A stretch of DNA of 64,000 nt from Archegozetes longisetosus (Eukaryota > Arthropoda > Arachnida > Sarcoptiformes > Trhypochthoniidae). The position numbers and the translations under genes are program-made. The stretch is taken from positions 7,397,843 through 7,461,842 of the forward strand of contig JAEMBT020000003.1 in NCBI GenBank assembly GCA_018873245.2. The letters are read 5' to 3'. Each line of letters opens with the position of its first letter. Position 1 is the stretch's first letter. Under the pieces are notes generated by a model. It saw only the letters and a program-made list of their open reading frames with translations, was not told where the DNA came from and did not search any database. Shown one piece after another: positions 37,920 through 49,200 of the stretch.

Positions 37920-39291
37920 TGTACTCGTTTCCAAAAATCGAAGGTAAAGATAATTTTTCAAATCACCTCGTCCAAGCGCAAATATTTGATATTATATATC
38001 CTTTTTGAATTTTTCATGAAAATAAAAAATAATTACGACAAAGTCAGGGAATTAATAATTTACAATCAATTAAATCGTTTGTGCGAGCATATACTTTGAA
38101 TTTTGAGGATTCACATTTGCTGAATAATCATTGACAAACTATCAACAATAATATCCTATTATTGGTAAGATAGATGAAATGTAAACAAACAATAAATATT
38201 TTTCTCTTCTGCACTAATTTTACTTTTAATTATCATCTTTTTAATGACCTAGAGGTTTTAGATAAGATTTTATTACCCTATTTTCTTATTACCCAATTTA
38301 GAAGGAATTAAGTCAAAATCATAAGGTTTCAAAGTTCTTTCGATATTCAATGCTAATACACCATTTTGATGATGAAAGAAGGATATTTTTCGGGCCCATC
38401 TGATTTTAATATCATTGGATAGATCTCAATTTGCTGTGTTCATATTTTATATCTCATAGTCCTCATTTGATTCAGAAATATAAGCCCCAGAAGGCTCGGG
38501 AGGGCATTTAACAATTCATAGGCAATAGGCCTAAACCCATATATCTTTGGAAAGATCTCGTCAAGATGAATTAGGTCCTTAACATGGATGATGCCTCTAC
38601 ATCTTGAGGATTTACAAAGTGGAAGTCTCCCTTCTATAGAGTCTTTCACTGACTTTAATTGATCTCAAGTTGTAAAATGAGAAAAATAAACTCACTAATT
38701 GTCGTAGATGATAATGAAAGTGAAATTTTCGACTTTAGTCTTTTTCAGCACCTTGAAGTAGAAAAAGACAAGACAGTATAAAAAGGCAAAACAAATGAAG
38801 CTTTTGTGTGTTTTGTTATAATGGTTCAAGAGATTATGTTTGTCACGTGCCATATGGCGCAATAGGTACTTGTAAGTATCGGGATTATTCAGAGAGTCAT
38901 CGACAGTTGTGTATGTATGAGGACTCTGGGACAGTATGAATTAGTACTTTTCTCATTCATATAAAACCATTAATTGAAACATCAAAAATTGAAGTTTTCA
39001 TATAGTTTATTGTGGAATTTAACCTAAAATATTGTAGAAAATCACTTAAAATCACCATATTTTGCTAGTACTAATCTGGGACAGTACGAACGCGTACGTT
39101 TCGTACCTCTCTAAAATTCATGTGATAAAACAGAAAAGCTCACAATAGTAGCCAATATAAACCTAAAAATCAATGGAAAAATGCTGGCACAGTACGACTC
39201 GTACTTTATTAACCCCGCTAAAACCGTCAATAAAATGCGAACGTTTCACATTATTCGGTGAAGAATCTAAGTAAAATACTGGGTCACATTC
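37920..39291. other. Intergenic with unassigned open frames
   Basis: A minus-strand frame of 69 codons (38649-38440) and short plus-strand frames at 38675-38940 show no recognisable family. The stretch also holds the three-copy repeat listed at 38926-39204. Confidence 0.35.
38926..39204. repeat. Three spaced copies of a GGGACAGTAYGAA motif
   Basis: CTGGGACAGTATGAA, CTGGGACAGTACGAA and CTGGCACAGTACGAC occur near 38926, 39076 and 39184. Each is followed within 8 bp by a GTAC. The middle copy forms a palindrome with GTACGAA and TTCGTAC arms. Possibly a degenerate tandem array of about 110-150 bp units. Confidence 0.5.
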
Positions 39292-39882
39292 ACTTTATCG
39301 ACACTTATTTTATAAGGGAGTGCCACAATTATTCCACACTTCCAATTGACCAACGGGAGGCAACTAATAACCATTTCCAACTCATATGACCTACGGGAAG
39401 CGACCGATGTCCATTTCCAACTAAAGTGCCTTAAGGGAAGAAACTGATGGCCGTTTTCATATTAGATGACATCTGGGACAATGATCATTTTCAATTCAGA
39501 TGATCTACGAAAAGCGATAGTCATTTTCAATTAATTTGTTCCACGGAAGGTAACTGATGGCTTATGTGAATTCAGATGAACAATATGAGATAAACGATAA
39601 CCATTTTATTATTACATGACATCAGGTAGGCAGCCGAAGAGATTTCAATGGATTTGATATGGCCATAGGTTATATTCCTTAGATCATCTTATATGTAAAT
39701 GACCATCGGTCACATTGGTCAAATGAATTGGTCGTTTACTTACCGTGTCATGAGCTGGAAATGGTCATCGGTTACTTCTCGTAGGCCACTTTAGGTGGAA
39801 TAGTCATTAGTTGCCTTCTGTTGGCCAATCGGAAGTGTGGAAGAGTTGTGACACTCTCTGATAAATTAAGTGTCGATAAAGT
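39292..39882. mobile_element. Foldback (FB-type) element with internal tandem repeats
   Basis: Both ends read ACTTTATCGACACTTA inward, followed by matching GAGTGYCACAA and CCACACTTCC blocks. Inside the left arm a unit of about 40 bp repeats in tandem, with a core close to CCATTTTCAAYTCAGATGAC followed by CTACGGGAAG and GACCGATGG; it can be followed for about seven copies. The right arm carries the same unit in reverse. No coding frame. The layout is that of foldback elements, known from Drosophila FB. Confidence 0.8.
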
Positions 39883-40652
39883 AATTGAGACCACTTAGAA
39901 AGGAACTTGATGGTGTTAATTACTACAATGAACAAAAAATTCAGACTGCTTAACAAAAATCCTGTAATTAGAAATAATAAAAAAAAGCTAAACGACGTTT
40001 AATGAATACTCTTTTATCTTATAAATGATAATCGAGAGATTAATAAATGATGCTGATGAAAAAGTTTGTTCTGAAAATAAAAAATTGTGGTATTGGATTT
40101 ATATTTAAATTTTTATTTCAATTGTATTTGGTATAATCTCACTATCTTTCGAAAATTAAAAAACAATTCAGAACATAGAAAAAATAATAGATTCCATGTC
40201 ATGATGGTCAGTGGTTAGTATCAATGAGTGACCATTGGTCAGTCTAACTTTTGAACGGCTTATGATAGAACTTTCATTCAAATTTTGTTGAGATCAGTGT
40301 GAAATTTAAGGACCCTTTTCGTATAAAGCTAATAAATTATGCAAATCACGTATTTATTACATTCACAACTACTTTTATACACCTGTTTTTACATCATTAT
40401 CTATAGAACTCAATGTAAAACGCTTAAACGCATTTTAAACGTTAAATTCGACAGATTTTTAATCATAATTTAGAAAATTCATAATAATTTAACGATTCGT
40501 TTGATTAAGTTCGAACTTTTTTGGTTAAATTGTGGACAAAATAAGCTTTAATCAAAAATATTTTAAAAAAGTTTTATTCATTCAAATCATACAAAAGTAT
40601 CAGGTATGATATTTTTCATTACACGGACAAGGATACATTGTAAACGCAGAAA
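39883..40652. other. AT-rich intergenic sequence
   Basis: Scattered GTCATGATGGTCAGTGG-like fragments near 40197-40245 may be strays of the foldback unit. The right end holds the 3' UTR of the defensin-like gene. Confidence 0.35.
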
Positions 40653-40895
40653 TCAGTAGCAGCGACAGACATTCACATCACGACTCAACCCGAAGCAACT
40701 TTCCGTATTTTTGACACAGCTGCCACCCCTCTTGCCCAGTTCCTTACAGAGATCGTTGCATCTCTTGTAGCCTAATTTTGCCCAAAACTCTTCATTGTCA
40801 CATCGGCTTCCAGTTATGTAGTTCCAGCAATCGGCTTCGCTGCTAGCGATCATCAACGCGGCGATCATAAACATGACAATTATTGCAGTTTTCAT
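40653..40895 (-). CDS. Defensin-like secreted peptide, eight cysteines
   Basis: Complete single-exon gene of 80 aa. A signal peptide (residues 1 to about 21, hydrophobic IIVMFMIAALMI) precedes a mature peptide of about 59 residues. Cysteines lie at 23, 32, 46, 50, 60, 67, 77 and 79. The CxxxC (46-50), GGSC (58-60) and CxC (77-79) pattern defines a CS-alpha-beta fold, with an extra disulfide as in drosomycin-type peptides. It is probably an antimicrobial effector released outside the cell. The promoter has TATA, Rel and GATA-type sites. An ion-channel-active relative of the same fold cannot be ruled out from sequence. Confidence 0.85.
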   Translation of the reverse strand: MKTAIIVMFMIAALMIASSEADCWNYITGSRCDNEEFWAKLGYKRCNDLCKELGKRGGSCVKNTESCFGLSRDVNVCRCY

Positions 40896-41001
40896 GGTTC
40901 AATTGCAGTGAGCAAAGCACAGTTAAAATTATTTCTCGATATAATACTCTAACTCTAGCTGTAGAGTGCGTGTTGTATTGAGCTTTGAAATCCGACGCTT
41001 C

Positions 41002-41009
41002 TTATATAC
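41002..41009 (-). promoter_or_regulatory. TATA box of the defensin-like gene
   Basis: Reads GTATATAA on the minus strand, 107 bp upstream of the start codon. A start of transcription about 30 bp downstream would give a 5' UTR near 75-80 nt. Confidence 0.65.
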
Positions 41010-41018
41010 GCTTCTTCC

Positions 41019-41028
41019 GGGGTTCCTT
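41019..41028. promoter_or_regulatory. Rel/NF-kappaB-type site
   Basis: GGGGTTCCTT on the plus strand matches the arthropod Rel consensus GGGRNTYYHY at all ten positions. It lies 9 bp upstream of the TATA box of the defensin-like gene. Confidence 0.55.
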
Positions 41029-41033
41029 GAACG

Positions 41034-41054
41034 CTAGGTATCTTATCTACCTAG
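41034..41054. promoter_or_regulatory. GATA pair inside a small palindrome
   Basis: Two TATC (GATA) cores at 41039-41042 and 41044-41047, the second as TTATCT (AGATAA), sit within CTAGGTA...TACCTAG arms. They lie just upstream of the Rel-type site. Closely linked GATA and kappaB sites are a known layout of insect immune-gene promoters. Confidence 0.5.
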
Positions 41055-41934
41055 AAATTATAAACAACGTTAGTAATATAATATGTGCCGGTTTATGTCG
41101 ATAATGTTAAACTCCCATAGAAGTCTAATGTTAAATTGGATACGGGCCTTAAAGTTCCCATAGAAAACTATGTTATGCCTGCTCAAAACAATAATGTTGA
41201 ATCCAGTAAATTAATTAAGAAGCCGCTATCGACATATTTATATGTTTAATAACATTTTAAACAAAGTTAATTATAAGTTTAATAGATACCCTAAAACACC
41301 AAAAATAATATCAAAATTTATACTAAAACCTTGTATTAAATGATAAGTTATTTTGCATTTTGGATCAACAAAAGCAAAATATTTGCTGAACAAACTGGAG
41401 AATGAACACACTTATCAAAAACAAATAAATGCAATATGTTGATTTAGATTTACAAACGCAATTAAACTTGCAATCCATATTACTAAAAATAGAAACATCA
41501 AAACATGTGCAAACATTCATTTCTAAAGAAATGTATTTGTTTCTCTCAAGCACTTTGTCTGTCTGTCTGCTCACATGTCTGTCTTTGAGGAAAGTATAGC
41601 TAAAAATATTTCTAAAACTTCTAATTTACTCAGAAGTTCTCGGAATTTCCTCAGAAATATCTTTTCTCATGAATTCTGCACACTTTTCAAAATCGAACAA
41701 AAAGTAATAAAAGATAAATCCCAAAATGGCATAACGAGTTACAGTACAAGTTTGGTATCAATCAATCAGGTTCGACCAGTAGAACAAGAAAATTCAAAAA
41801 TATTTGTCACCAATGAGGGCCATGACTTAGGGTTACTTTCCTATAAAATCGCAACGCTACCATGTACCCCATCAAGTAGGGTATCACCTGCAGCAGCATC
41901 TCCTTACGTTTGAGAGCAAATTGGTGGTCGCAAA
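41055..41934. other. Intergenic
   Basis: A plus-strand open frame (41575-41913) leads toward the Tc1 remnant but shows no clear transposase motif itself. No other feature. Confidence 0.35.
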
Positions 41935-42230
41935 TAGAAGTTCCAGCATGACAATGCGTCATTACACACCGCCAGGACGACGAGAGAGTTTTTCCTTGAC
42001 CGCAAAGTCTGGGTTCTGGACTGGCCAGCGCGTAGCCCAGATCTTAAGCCCATCGAGTTCCTGGTGGTCTTTGATTAAGCTTGCGTAAGCCGACAGCCGT
42101 CGATACGACACCACCACCGAACTTAAGGCCACAATTGAGTCTTCTTGGAACTAGACAAAGTTGTTCGAACTGCAGAATCTCATCTAATCGATACCCCGGC
42201 GTATAACCCGGTTTCTCAAGATAAATGGCA
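41935..42230 (+). pseudogene. Tc1-like transposase C-terminal fragment
   Basis: The frame reads FQHDNASLHTARTTREFF, then VWVLDWPARSPDLKPIE. The Asp and Glu are separated by 34 residues, the DD34E signature of Tc1 transposases. An in-frame stop lies just upstream (near 41934) and another at about 42077; further worn sequence follows. Dead remnant. Confidence 0.75.
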
Positions 42231-43839
42231 AGATCATAAATTATTAATTATCTTTATTGAGCCAACTAATAGTACATGTGATACATTTATGTAGCACCTA
42301 AAACACTAAAAACGGTTTTTCGGTCGTTCCACGTTGGGTCGGGAGATAGAAAATTGAAACTTAATGTGATTATTTGTATTCTAGATTTTAACAATCAGTC
42401 AATTTTTTTGCATTTTTTGTGTTAATAAAAAGTTACTAAATAATTTCATAGTGTAATATATTAGTAAAACTCAAGTTTTTGCGTACTTTTATAAGAGTGA
42501 AAAGGTTTTATTATTCTATGAACCAGAAATGAATTAATTATTAATATTTATTGACCCTCACTATCTATGAAACCCTCTCATCTTTCGACCAACTTTTCAA
42601 TCCCCTGCCTGATATTTACGAACTTTTAGCATATCTACATAAATTTCGGAGATGTTCTTCGTGGCCAAACTAGCATTATTTCTTTTTCGGAACTCACACA
42701 ACATCATATGCTTAATGTGTATCCCTTCGGAATCCATATTTAAAAATTGTTTACAATTTTTTTGAACGAAACCAAAGATTAATAATAGGTTTTCATAAAA
42801 AACGTAATCAATTTTTTTATTCGATATTTTTTTAAGATAATGGATTTAAATTTTCATTTAACAAGATATGCGAAAAATTCTGAGCTTTACTAATACTTAT
42901 GTCGCGCGGTGTAGTTTGAAAAGATATATTGTTTTAATATGCCCAGTAAAATGCTAAGGGATAGGAGCTTATATCGATCGAATCGTATTAGAGTTATTCG
43001 CACATTAAAATCATTAGTAGGTCAAAATAGTAGAAAAGCTGAATTTATATTAGATAATTTAATAAATACTCTAAGTGCTTATATTGAGAGAATCAAGCTT
43101 GTAGTAACAGCTTTAGATCAACAACAAACGGGATCAAAAATTGTTTATGAGTATTTTTCAAATTATTATGAAATTATTTAAAGATTAAATTCTGAAGAAA
43201 TAGAGAGGTAGAAATTAATAATACAGATATAAATAAATAAAATTCCGTCTATTATAGGTTTTTTATTAAATATTAGATCGACTGAAAAGTAACTACACAT
43301 TTACATCTTATCAATGAATAAAGTAATAAACGTTTACTACAAATTATTTGCGCAAAAATATATTAATGTTGATCGTAGAGTTTGAAGAATGAATTCAAAT
43401 TTCGATACCAGTGTCATTTATCAATAATTGCGAGTATACTAGTTGTATTTCACTTTCTTGTCAAGTCACGTTGAAAACAGTTTCAAGCAACAATTTTCTC
43501 TTATTTTGAATAATTATCAAAAATTATTTAATATTAGCTTCGAATATAAAGAGATTTAAGCAGTGAATAGAAATAATATTACTTTTAAGACCTAAAACAT
43601 CGTTAATTCTCTCTTCAAATAAAAAATTATTGCATTAAATTTCAGTTTAAAGAGAAATTTATTTTGAAAACAATGATTCATAATTGAGAAATGCATCCCA
43701 TTATTCAATTTGATAGATCTAATTTAACACTTGATTTGCTAACACACGAGAAGCAGTTCAATAATCATTACTATTTTACAGTTAATACTGTTTTTTTTGT
43801 TTTATTAAACAAATCAGCTTCAAGTGAGCTGAGCTCAGA

Positions 43840-43890
43840 GCTCAGCAGCTTGAGCTTGAGTTTGAGCTTGAGTTTGAGCTTGAGCTGCGC
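43840..43890. repeat. TTGAGC hexamer microsatellite
   Basis: About seven units alternate TTGAGC and TTGAGT. They are preceded by an overlapping AGCTGAGCTCAGAGCTCAGC palindromic patch. Confidence 0.7.
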
Positions 43891-45189
43891 TTCTTCATCA
43901 TAGTCTGAGCTTGAAGCGCAGTTCAGCTCACAGCTAGCTTATGCTTTTCACCAGTTATGATTAAAAAGTTGACTTTTCATTTACTTGTTTCAAACTTTAT
44001 TCATAGGTTGCATCTAATCGATGCGTAATATCAAAGAAAAATTGTACTCAGAATTTGAGTTTAGTTGTATTTCGGACAATCTGTATTTCTTGCTTATGCT
44101 GGATAAGATAGAAATAATTCTGAGCTGCGCTTATAGAAGTTCAAGTTGAAGCTCAAGATTTCGGATCAATACTCTTCACTATGTTAAGCCAATAACTAGA
44201 CGTTTTACTAGATATAACTTAATTATGCAATAATTCGCCGCTAGCCCCAAATGGGATCTTAAACTTTTAGTTACTTTCGTTTCTTTTAGGGCAGTGTCAG
44301 ATCCTGTCACAATAGGCAATCGCTGTAACGTATATTTCGAGTACACATTTGATGTTGCATGTAAAACACTTTCATTATTGATAGAGCTAAACAATTCTGT
44401 TAAATGCATAAAAAATTGTATAGTTATATTACATTTCCATCTAATTTCCTATGGCAGCCTTTATTTTTCGAATAGGGATTTCACAAACAATTATAAGACC
44501 TCCAAATTTGAAGCATAGTTGTTTAGATCTGTCAATAATAAAAATATTTTACGTGCAACATCAAGCTTGTGCTCGAAACGTACGGCGATTCTGACATAAT
44601 TAATTCTGAAAGTTTATAAATTATATATTGTAAATAGAATTTGCTAAGCTAAACTAGTAAATATAAAAGCTAGTTATTTTATTCAGTTATTTAAAAGTAT
44701 AAGTAAGTATTTTTCATAACCCTATTAATAAGTTAAAAGTTATATCTCTTTAAAATTTAAAAATCAAGCTTAAGTGCTTATCGAAATCAGTCTACAAGAT
44801 ATTGACCTATTTGGGCTAAACTGACCAGTTAAAATGGCATTCTGCTAAACTATCTTCTGACAAACTGACATAAATCTTACGGTTGAGTCAGCTCAAAACT
44901 GGTATCCCTATAGCTTTTCGTTGGACTTCAGGGGACCTGTCCCCTCGGTTTCTCTTTGACTACTGTTCTCAGTTTAGTGAGATAGATATTGACTCAGGTT
45001 CTTCAGTTAGAATCAAACAGATATACATACAAATAACGATTTTATTATTATATATACGATTAAGTGTACAAGTTTTACTCATTAATCAAAACTAACGCAA
45101 TCGTAACTAAGATAAACTAAAATATTATGAGATGTTTCATACTTAAATATCGTTACAGTCTTGAGATGAACTGAAAAGCGTAATCATAA

Positions 45190-45842
45190 TTCAATTCGCA
45201 TTTTCCGGTTAAAATTAACTCTCTGATTCGGCTGTAAAAATCGGGGAAGTTATTTTAACCGGAATTCGGCTTTTAATTTTCGTAAAAATTTGAAGAACGT
45301 AAAAATTCGGTTAAAATCAGGTTAAAAAGACTGAAAATCTATCAAAACGGTTCAAATCAGATTAAAGTTTATTTTTCATAAATAAAAGATCACTTTACAA
45401 CAGAAATACAATACAAATACTCTTTTCAATCAATTAAACTGATAGTATTTCAGAAAAAATCAAACATAAACATTTCTGATAAATTAGAAATTTATTAGAT
45501 TAGTGATTATCAAAAAATCATTGGACATCACCATTAAAATGCATTATTGCATACATTCTGAGACTTTCTGCTGTTATTTTACATCTATTGCTCGACTGGG
45601 CACTTCTGAGTTTAGAGAAGGAGCTTCGGCATCAACACTTCCACAAGAAACTGGATGAATGTCTTCGCGTTTTGATAGCTCATACAATAATTGAATATTC
45701 TCTAAGAGAAAAAAGTAAAAACTTTCCTAAATTTATTCTTTTCAGTTGTCAGGTACTTTAAAACCCGATTTTAACCGAATAAGTCGAGTCTTAAATCGGC
45801 GGTTATTTTCGATTAAAACCGATAACTGCGAACCCGAATCAT
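45190..45842. repeat. Possible element with TTAACCG/CGGTTAA motifs at both ends
   Basis: Several CGGTTAAAAT copies on the left (45195-45360) and their reverse complements on the right (45760-45842) suggest worn inverted termini. Ends and target duplication are not clear. Confidence 0.3.
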
Positions 45843-46209
45843 AATGTTAAAAGATAGGAAAAAAGAAGAAAATAGCATGACCCAAGGGGAGGCAAAATAA
45901 CACAAAAAAATTGATTTTGAGCGTAACGTTGTTGCAGTATGATACCAAAAGTAGTATTTCAAAGTAGTCCCTATCCCTAGCGGTGAGTCTCGCACGTCAA
46001 TGAGTTTAGTGTTAAATTGTGTCCAAAACATTCAATTTATTCCACATTAATTCATTCAATATCTAATATTATTTATATTTTAATCGAACTAATGATATAT
46101 TAAATCGATAATATATTGATTTGCAAATATAAATCGAATAAGTGTTTTAAATGAACAAGACAAAACTATAGATTGAACTAAAGCGTGAATTGGTTTCAGT
46201 ACTTAAGAA

Positions 46210-49200
46210 ATGCCAAAACAAAGCGCAATGTCTTCTAATAGTTGTCTGACTTCTAACCATAAAGACATCAGATATCCAGCCGGTTGCAAGGAAATCAGTG
46301 AAGAACTACCAACTGATGATTTGATTAGAAGGTATTTGAGCTTTAGCTTAAGTTTGAAACAAATGATTATTGTGAAGGTATATGAGTAGTAAGAATTGCC
46401 GCTCAAATCCTGTATATAATATGGCTGTATTTGTATGACTAATGGCCAGCATTTTCCCTTACATAACATCGCACCACAAATTCAAATCTTATCCAAATTT
46501 GCTCAAACTTTAACTTTTAATTAATTGTTTCTCATTGATTAAAGAGAGATTTGAATATAATTTATAGTAATTAAAAGGAAAATTAATGAGCATTTGTATA
46601 TTAATAACTTATAAGTAGGTGAGGACATCAGTTGAGTAGATATGGATTTCGCTCAGTAAAAAGTTTTGAAAGGCTCAATTTCATTTACACTATCATTAGA
46701 AGTGTTTAACATCTTCAGTATAGTTATCAGATGAGATTTTTGATTAAAATAAGATAGTCATTAAAATTAAATTAATTAACAGTTTTTATGAAGACACAGA
46801 GTGCGAACTTTTGATCAGCTCTTTTTATTATTGCACTTAAAGTAGTTGAGCGCCCATCCGATTCAGATTGAATATATGTTAAGTTTGCTCATTCGAGCCA
46901 AGATAACGAGATTATTTTCTACGTTAAAACTTACTCAATTTAAATATTAGACAGTAATTTTAGAAAACTCAAGATCTTAAGTTCGACTTGAGCGGAAATA
47001 TTGGTGTTGGTCAGCGTCTATACAAGTTTTTACAACACTCATCTGCAAAGCTTGAATCCATGTGTTGGACTAATGTTTATAAATAGATGCTATGAATTTG
47101 TAAATGTTTTGTTAGGCTGAAAGATATAGCGATGGCTTATCAGCAAATGTCACAAGAAGATGACAACAGTGGATATATTCCATTAGCTCTCTATTTGTGT
47201 AAGTATTGATCAGCAGCTACTAATGAACTGATAATTTTATTATTGATAACTGATATTATTGTTTCTAATAACAATCTAATCATTTGAAAGCGAGTGACTT
47301 CTTTCTGGAGCACCCGTCACGTGATGTTCGTCTATTGGTCGCGTGTGCCATCGCTGATGTGTTCAGAGTGTATGCCCCGAACGCTCCTTATCAACATCCA
47401 GAGCTTATTAAGCATATATTCCTTTTTTTCATTCAACAATTGAAAGTATGTATTCATATTTCACTCGAGCCAACATTGAATTCAATGTCAGACTGCAATA
47501 CATTAGATATTAACCAATTGAATTTTAATTCCTACCAAAGGGATTGCAAGATCCAAAAGATGCTACTTTCAAGCGCTACTTTTACTTATTAGAGGTATGA
47601 GATCAAAAGGTAATTTAATCATGCAATTATTACTAATTTCAATTCTATTACTCAGAACTTGGCATGGGTTAAGTCCTTCAATATTTGCATCGAACTCGAA
47701 GATTCTCAATATATTTTTTGTCAATTATTTTCTTTAATTTTCAAGGTAAAGTATTTTTTATTTACTTTTTGAAATTAATTGGTGAGAGCAAGTCTTAGTT
47801 CATATTTTCTACTAGATCGTTAATGAAAATCATAGCGAAAAGGTTAAGAACTTCATGCTCGATATGTTGACTCCTTTGATCATAGAAGCAGATACTGTAT
47901 CATCAAAATTAATTGAAATCATTTTATGGCAAATCATTGACCCTAAGAAGGTATTAATAATTATATTATTGGTTTAATTATAACTTAGCATTTACGAATA
48001 TGATGAAATATACACCGCCACACATTGATTATTGGTCTTTTCTGACTTCCAAATCTAATCAGTTAATTTTAGAGAGTTGAGCCTTCAAAAAATTGATTAT
48101 ATGCTGTAATTTTAGACCCAAAACAAACAGGCGTATTGGTTGGCCACACAGATTCTACGCAAGGCAAACAAAACAATGGAACCATATCTGGTCACATATT
48201 TCAGTAATGCTATCACTCACGGCATTAATGATAATGCTGGGGATTTGTCAGGCGACGAAGACGAAGGAACTGGTGCTCCCATCCAACAAAAGCAAACTTC
48301 GAAGGCTTCACGAAATGCTAAATCTGCGGGTTCGACGTCAGTCACTCAGATTTGTGAACTCATCTATGAACTCAATCAGATTTGTCCCAACATTATGGAG
48401 GGTATTAATTGCGTAAAGTTTTATCTTTTAAAGATTATATTCTTTATTCTATTGATCCTAACAGGAATTTTACCTCAACTCGAGTTCAAAGTTAAAAGTA
48501 ATGAAGAAAAAGAAAGATGTGATTATACAAAACTTCTGGCTCGACTCTTCTCTGACAAAAACTCGAATTTAGCTGAACTCTATCCAGATTTATGGAAATC
48601 ATTTCTGGGAAGATTTCGCGATATAAGTGTGACTGTAAGAATGCGTTGCGTTCAATACTCTATGCATTTTCTTGTCAACCACCCTGAATTGCGCGATGAT
48701 ATTAGAGACCAATTGAGGTATGTGTTGCTTATTTTAAAAGTCGATATTAAGTGACATATTCATATGTAAAATAATGTCTTCAAAAATTTTGATTAAAGGC
48801 AAAGACAACACGATCCGGATGAAAATGTTAGATATGAGGTTGTTATGGCTATTATTAGTGCTGCAAAAAAGAATATCGATCACATTAATGAAGACCTCTT
48901 GAGCTTTGTTAAGGTAATGCATAATTTGCTCATTCATTATCAACTTCTATCAATTCAAATGATGACTGTTTGATATTTGATTATCGCTTTAAAATGATTA
49001 AAACTATACTTCCATGGCTCTGATCTTTTAACATGAAATATACTTTATTATGCGTTTGATGAATTGTTTGAGTTTGATTAATTGTGATCATTTCGATAGG
49101 AGCGAACTTTAGACAAGAAATTCAAAATAAGACGCGAAGCGCTTTTAGGAATGGCTCAACTGTACAAACAGTACAATGTAGCAACTATGGGAGAGAACGG

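Larger units (their letters stand above)
42231..46209. other. AT-rich intergenic sequence upstream of PDS5
   Basis: About 4 kb. It holds a hexamer repeat (43840-43890), a possible element with TTAACCG motifs (45190-45842), and an 80-codon frame at 42939-43181 with no recognised domain. A mariner-end-like string (GATCGACTGAAAAGT) occurs near 43276, without a partner. Confidence 0.35.

Noticed and set aside
38440..38649. 69-codon minus-strand frame
   Set aside because: No recognisable domain, and it lies in a region of worn repeats.
42939..43181. 80-codon frame with a basic N-terminus
   Set aside because: It resembles retroelement Gag starts only loosely. No long terminal repeat or downstream pol was seen.
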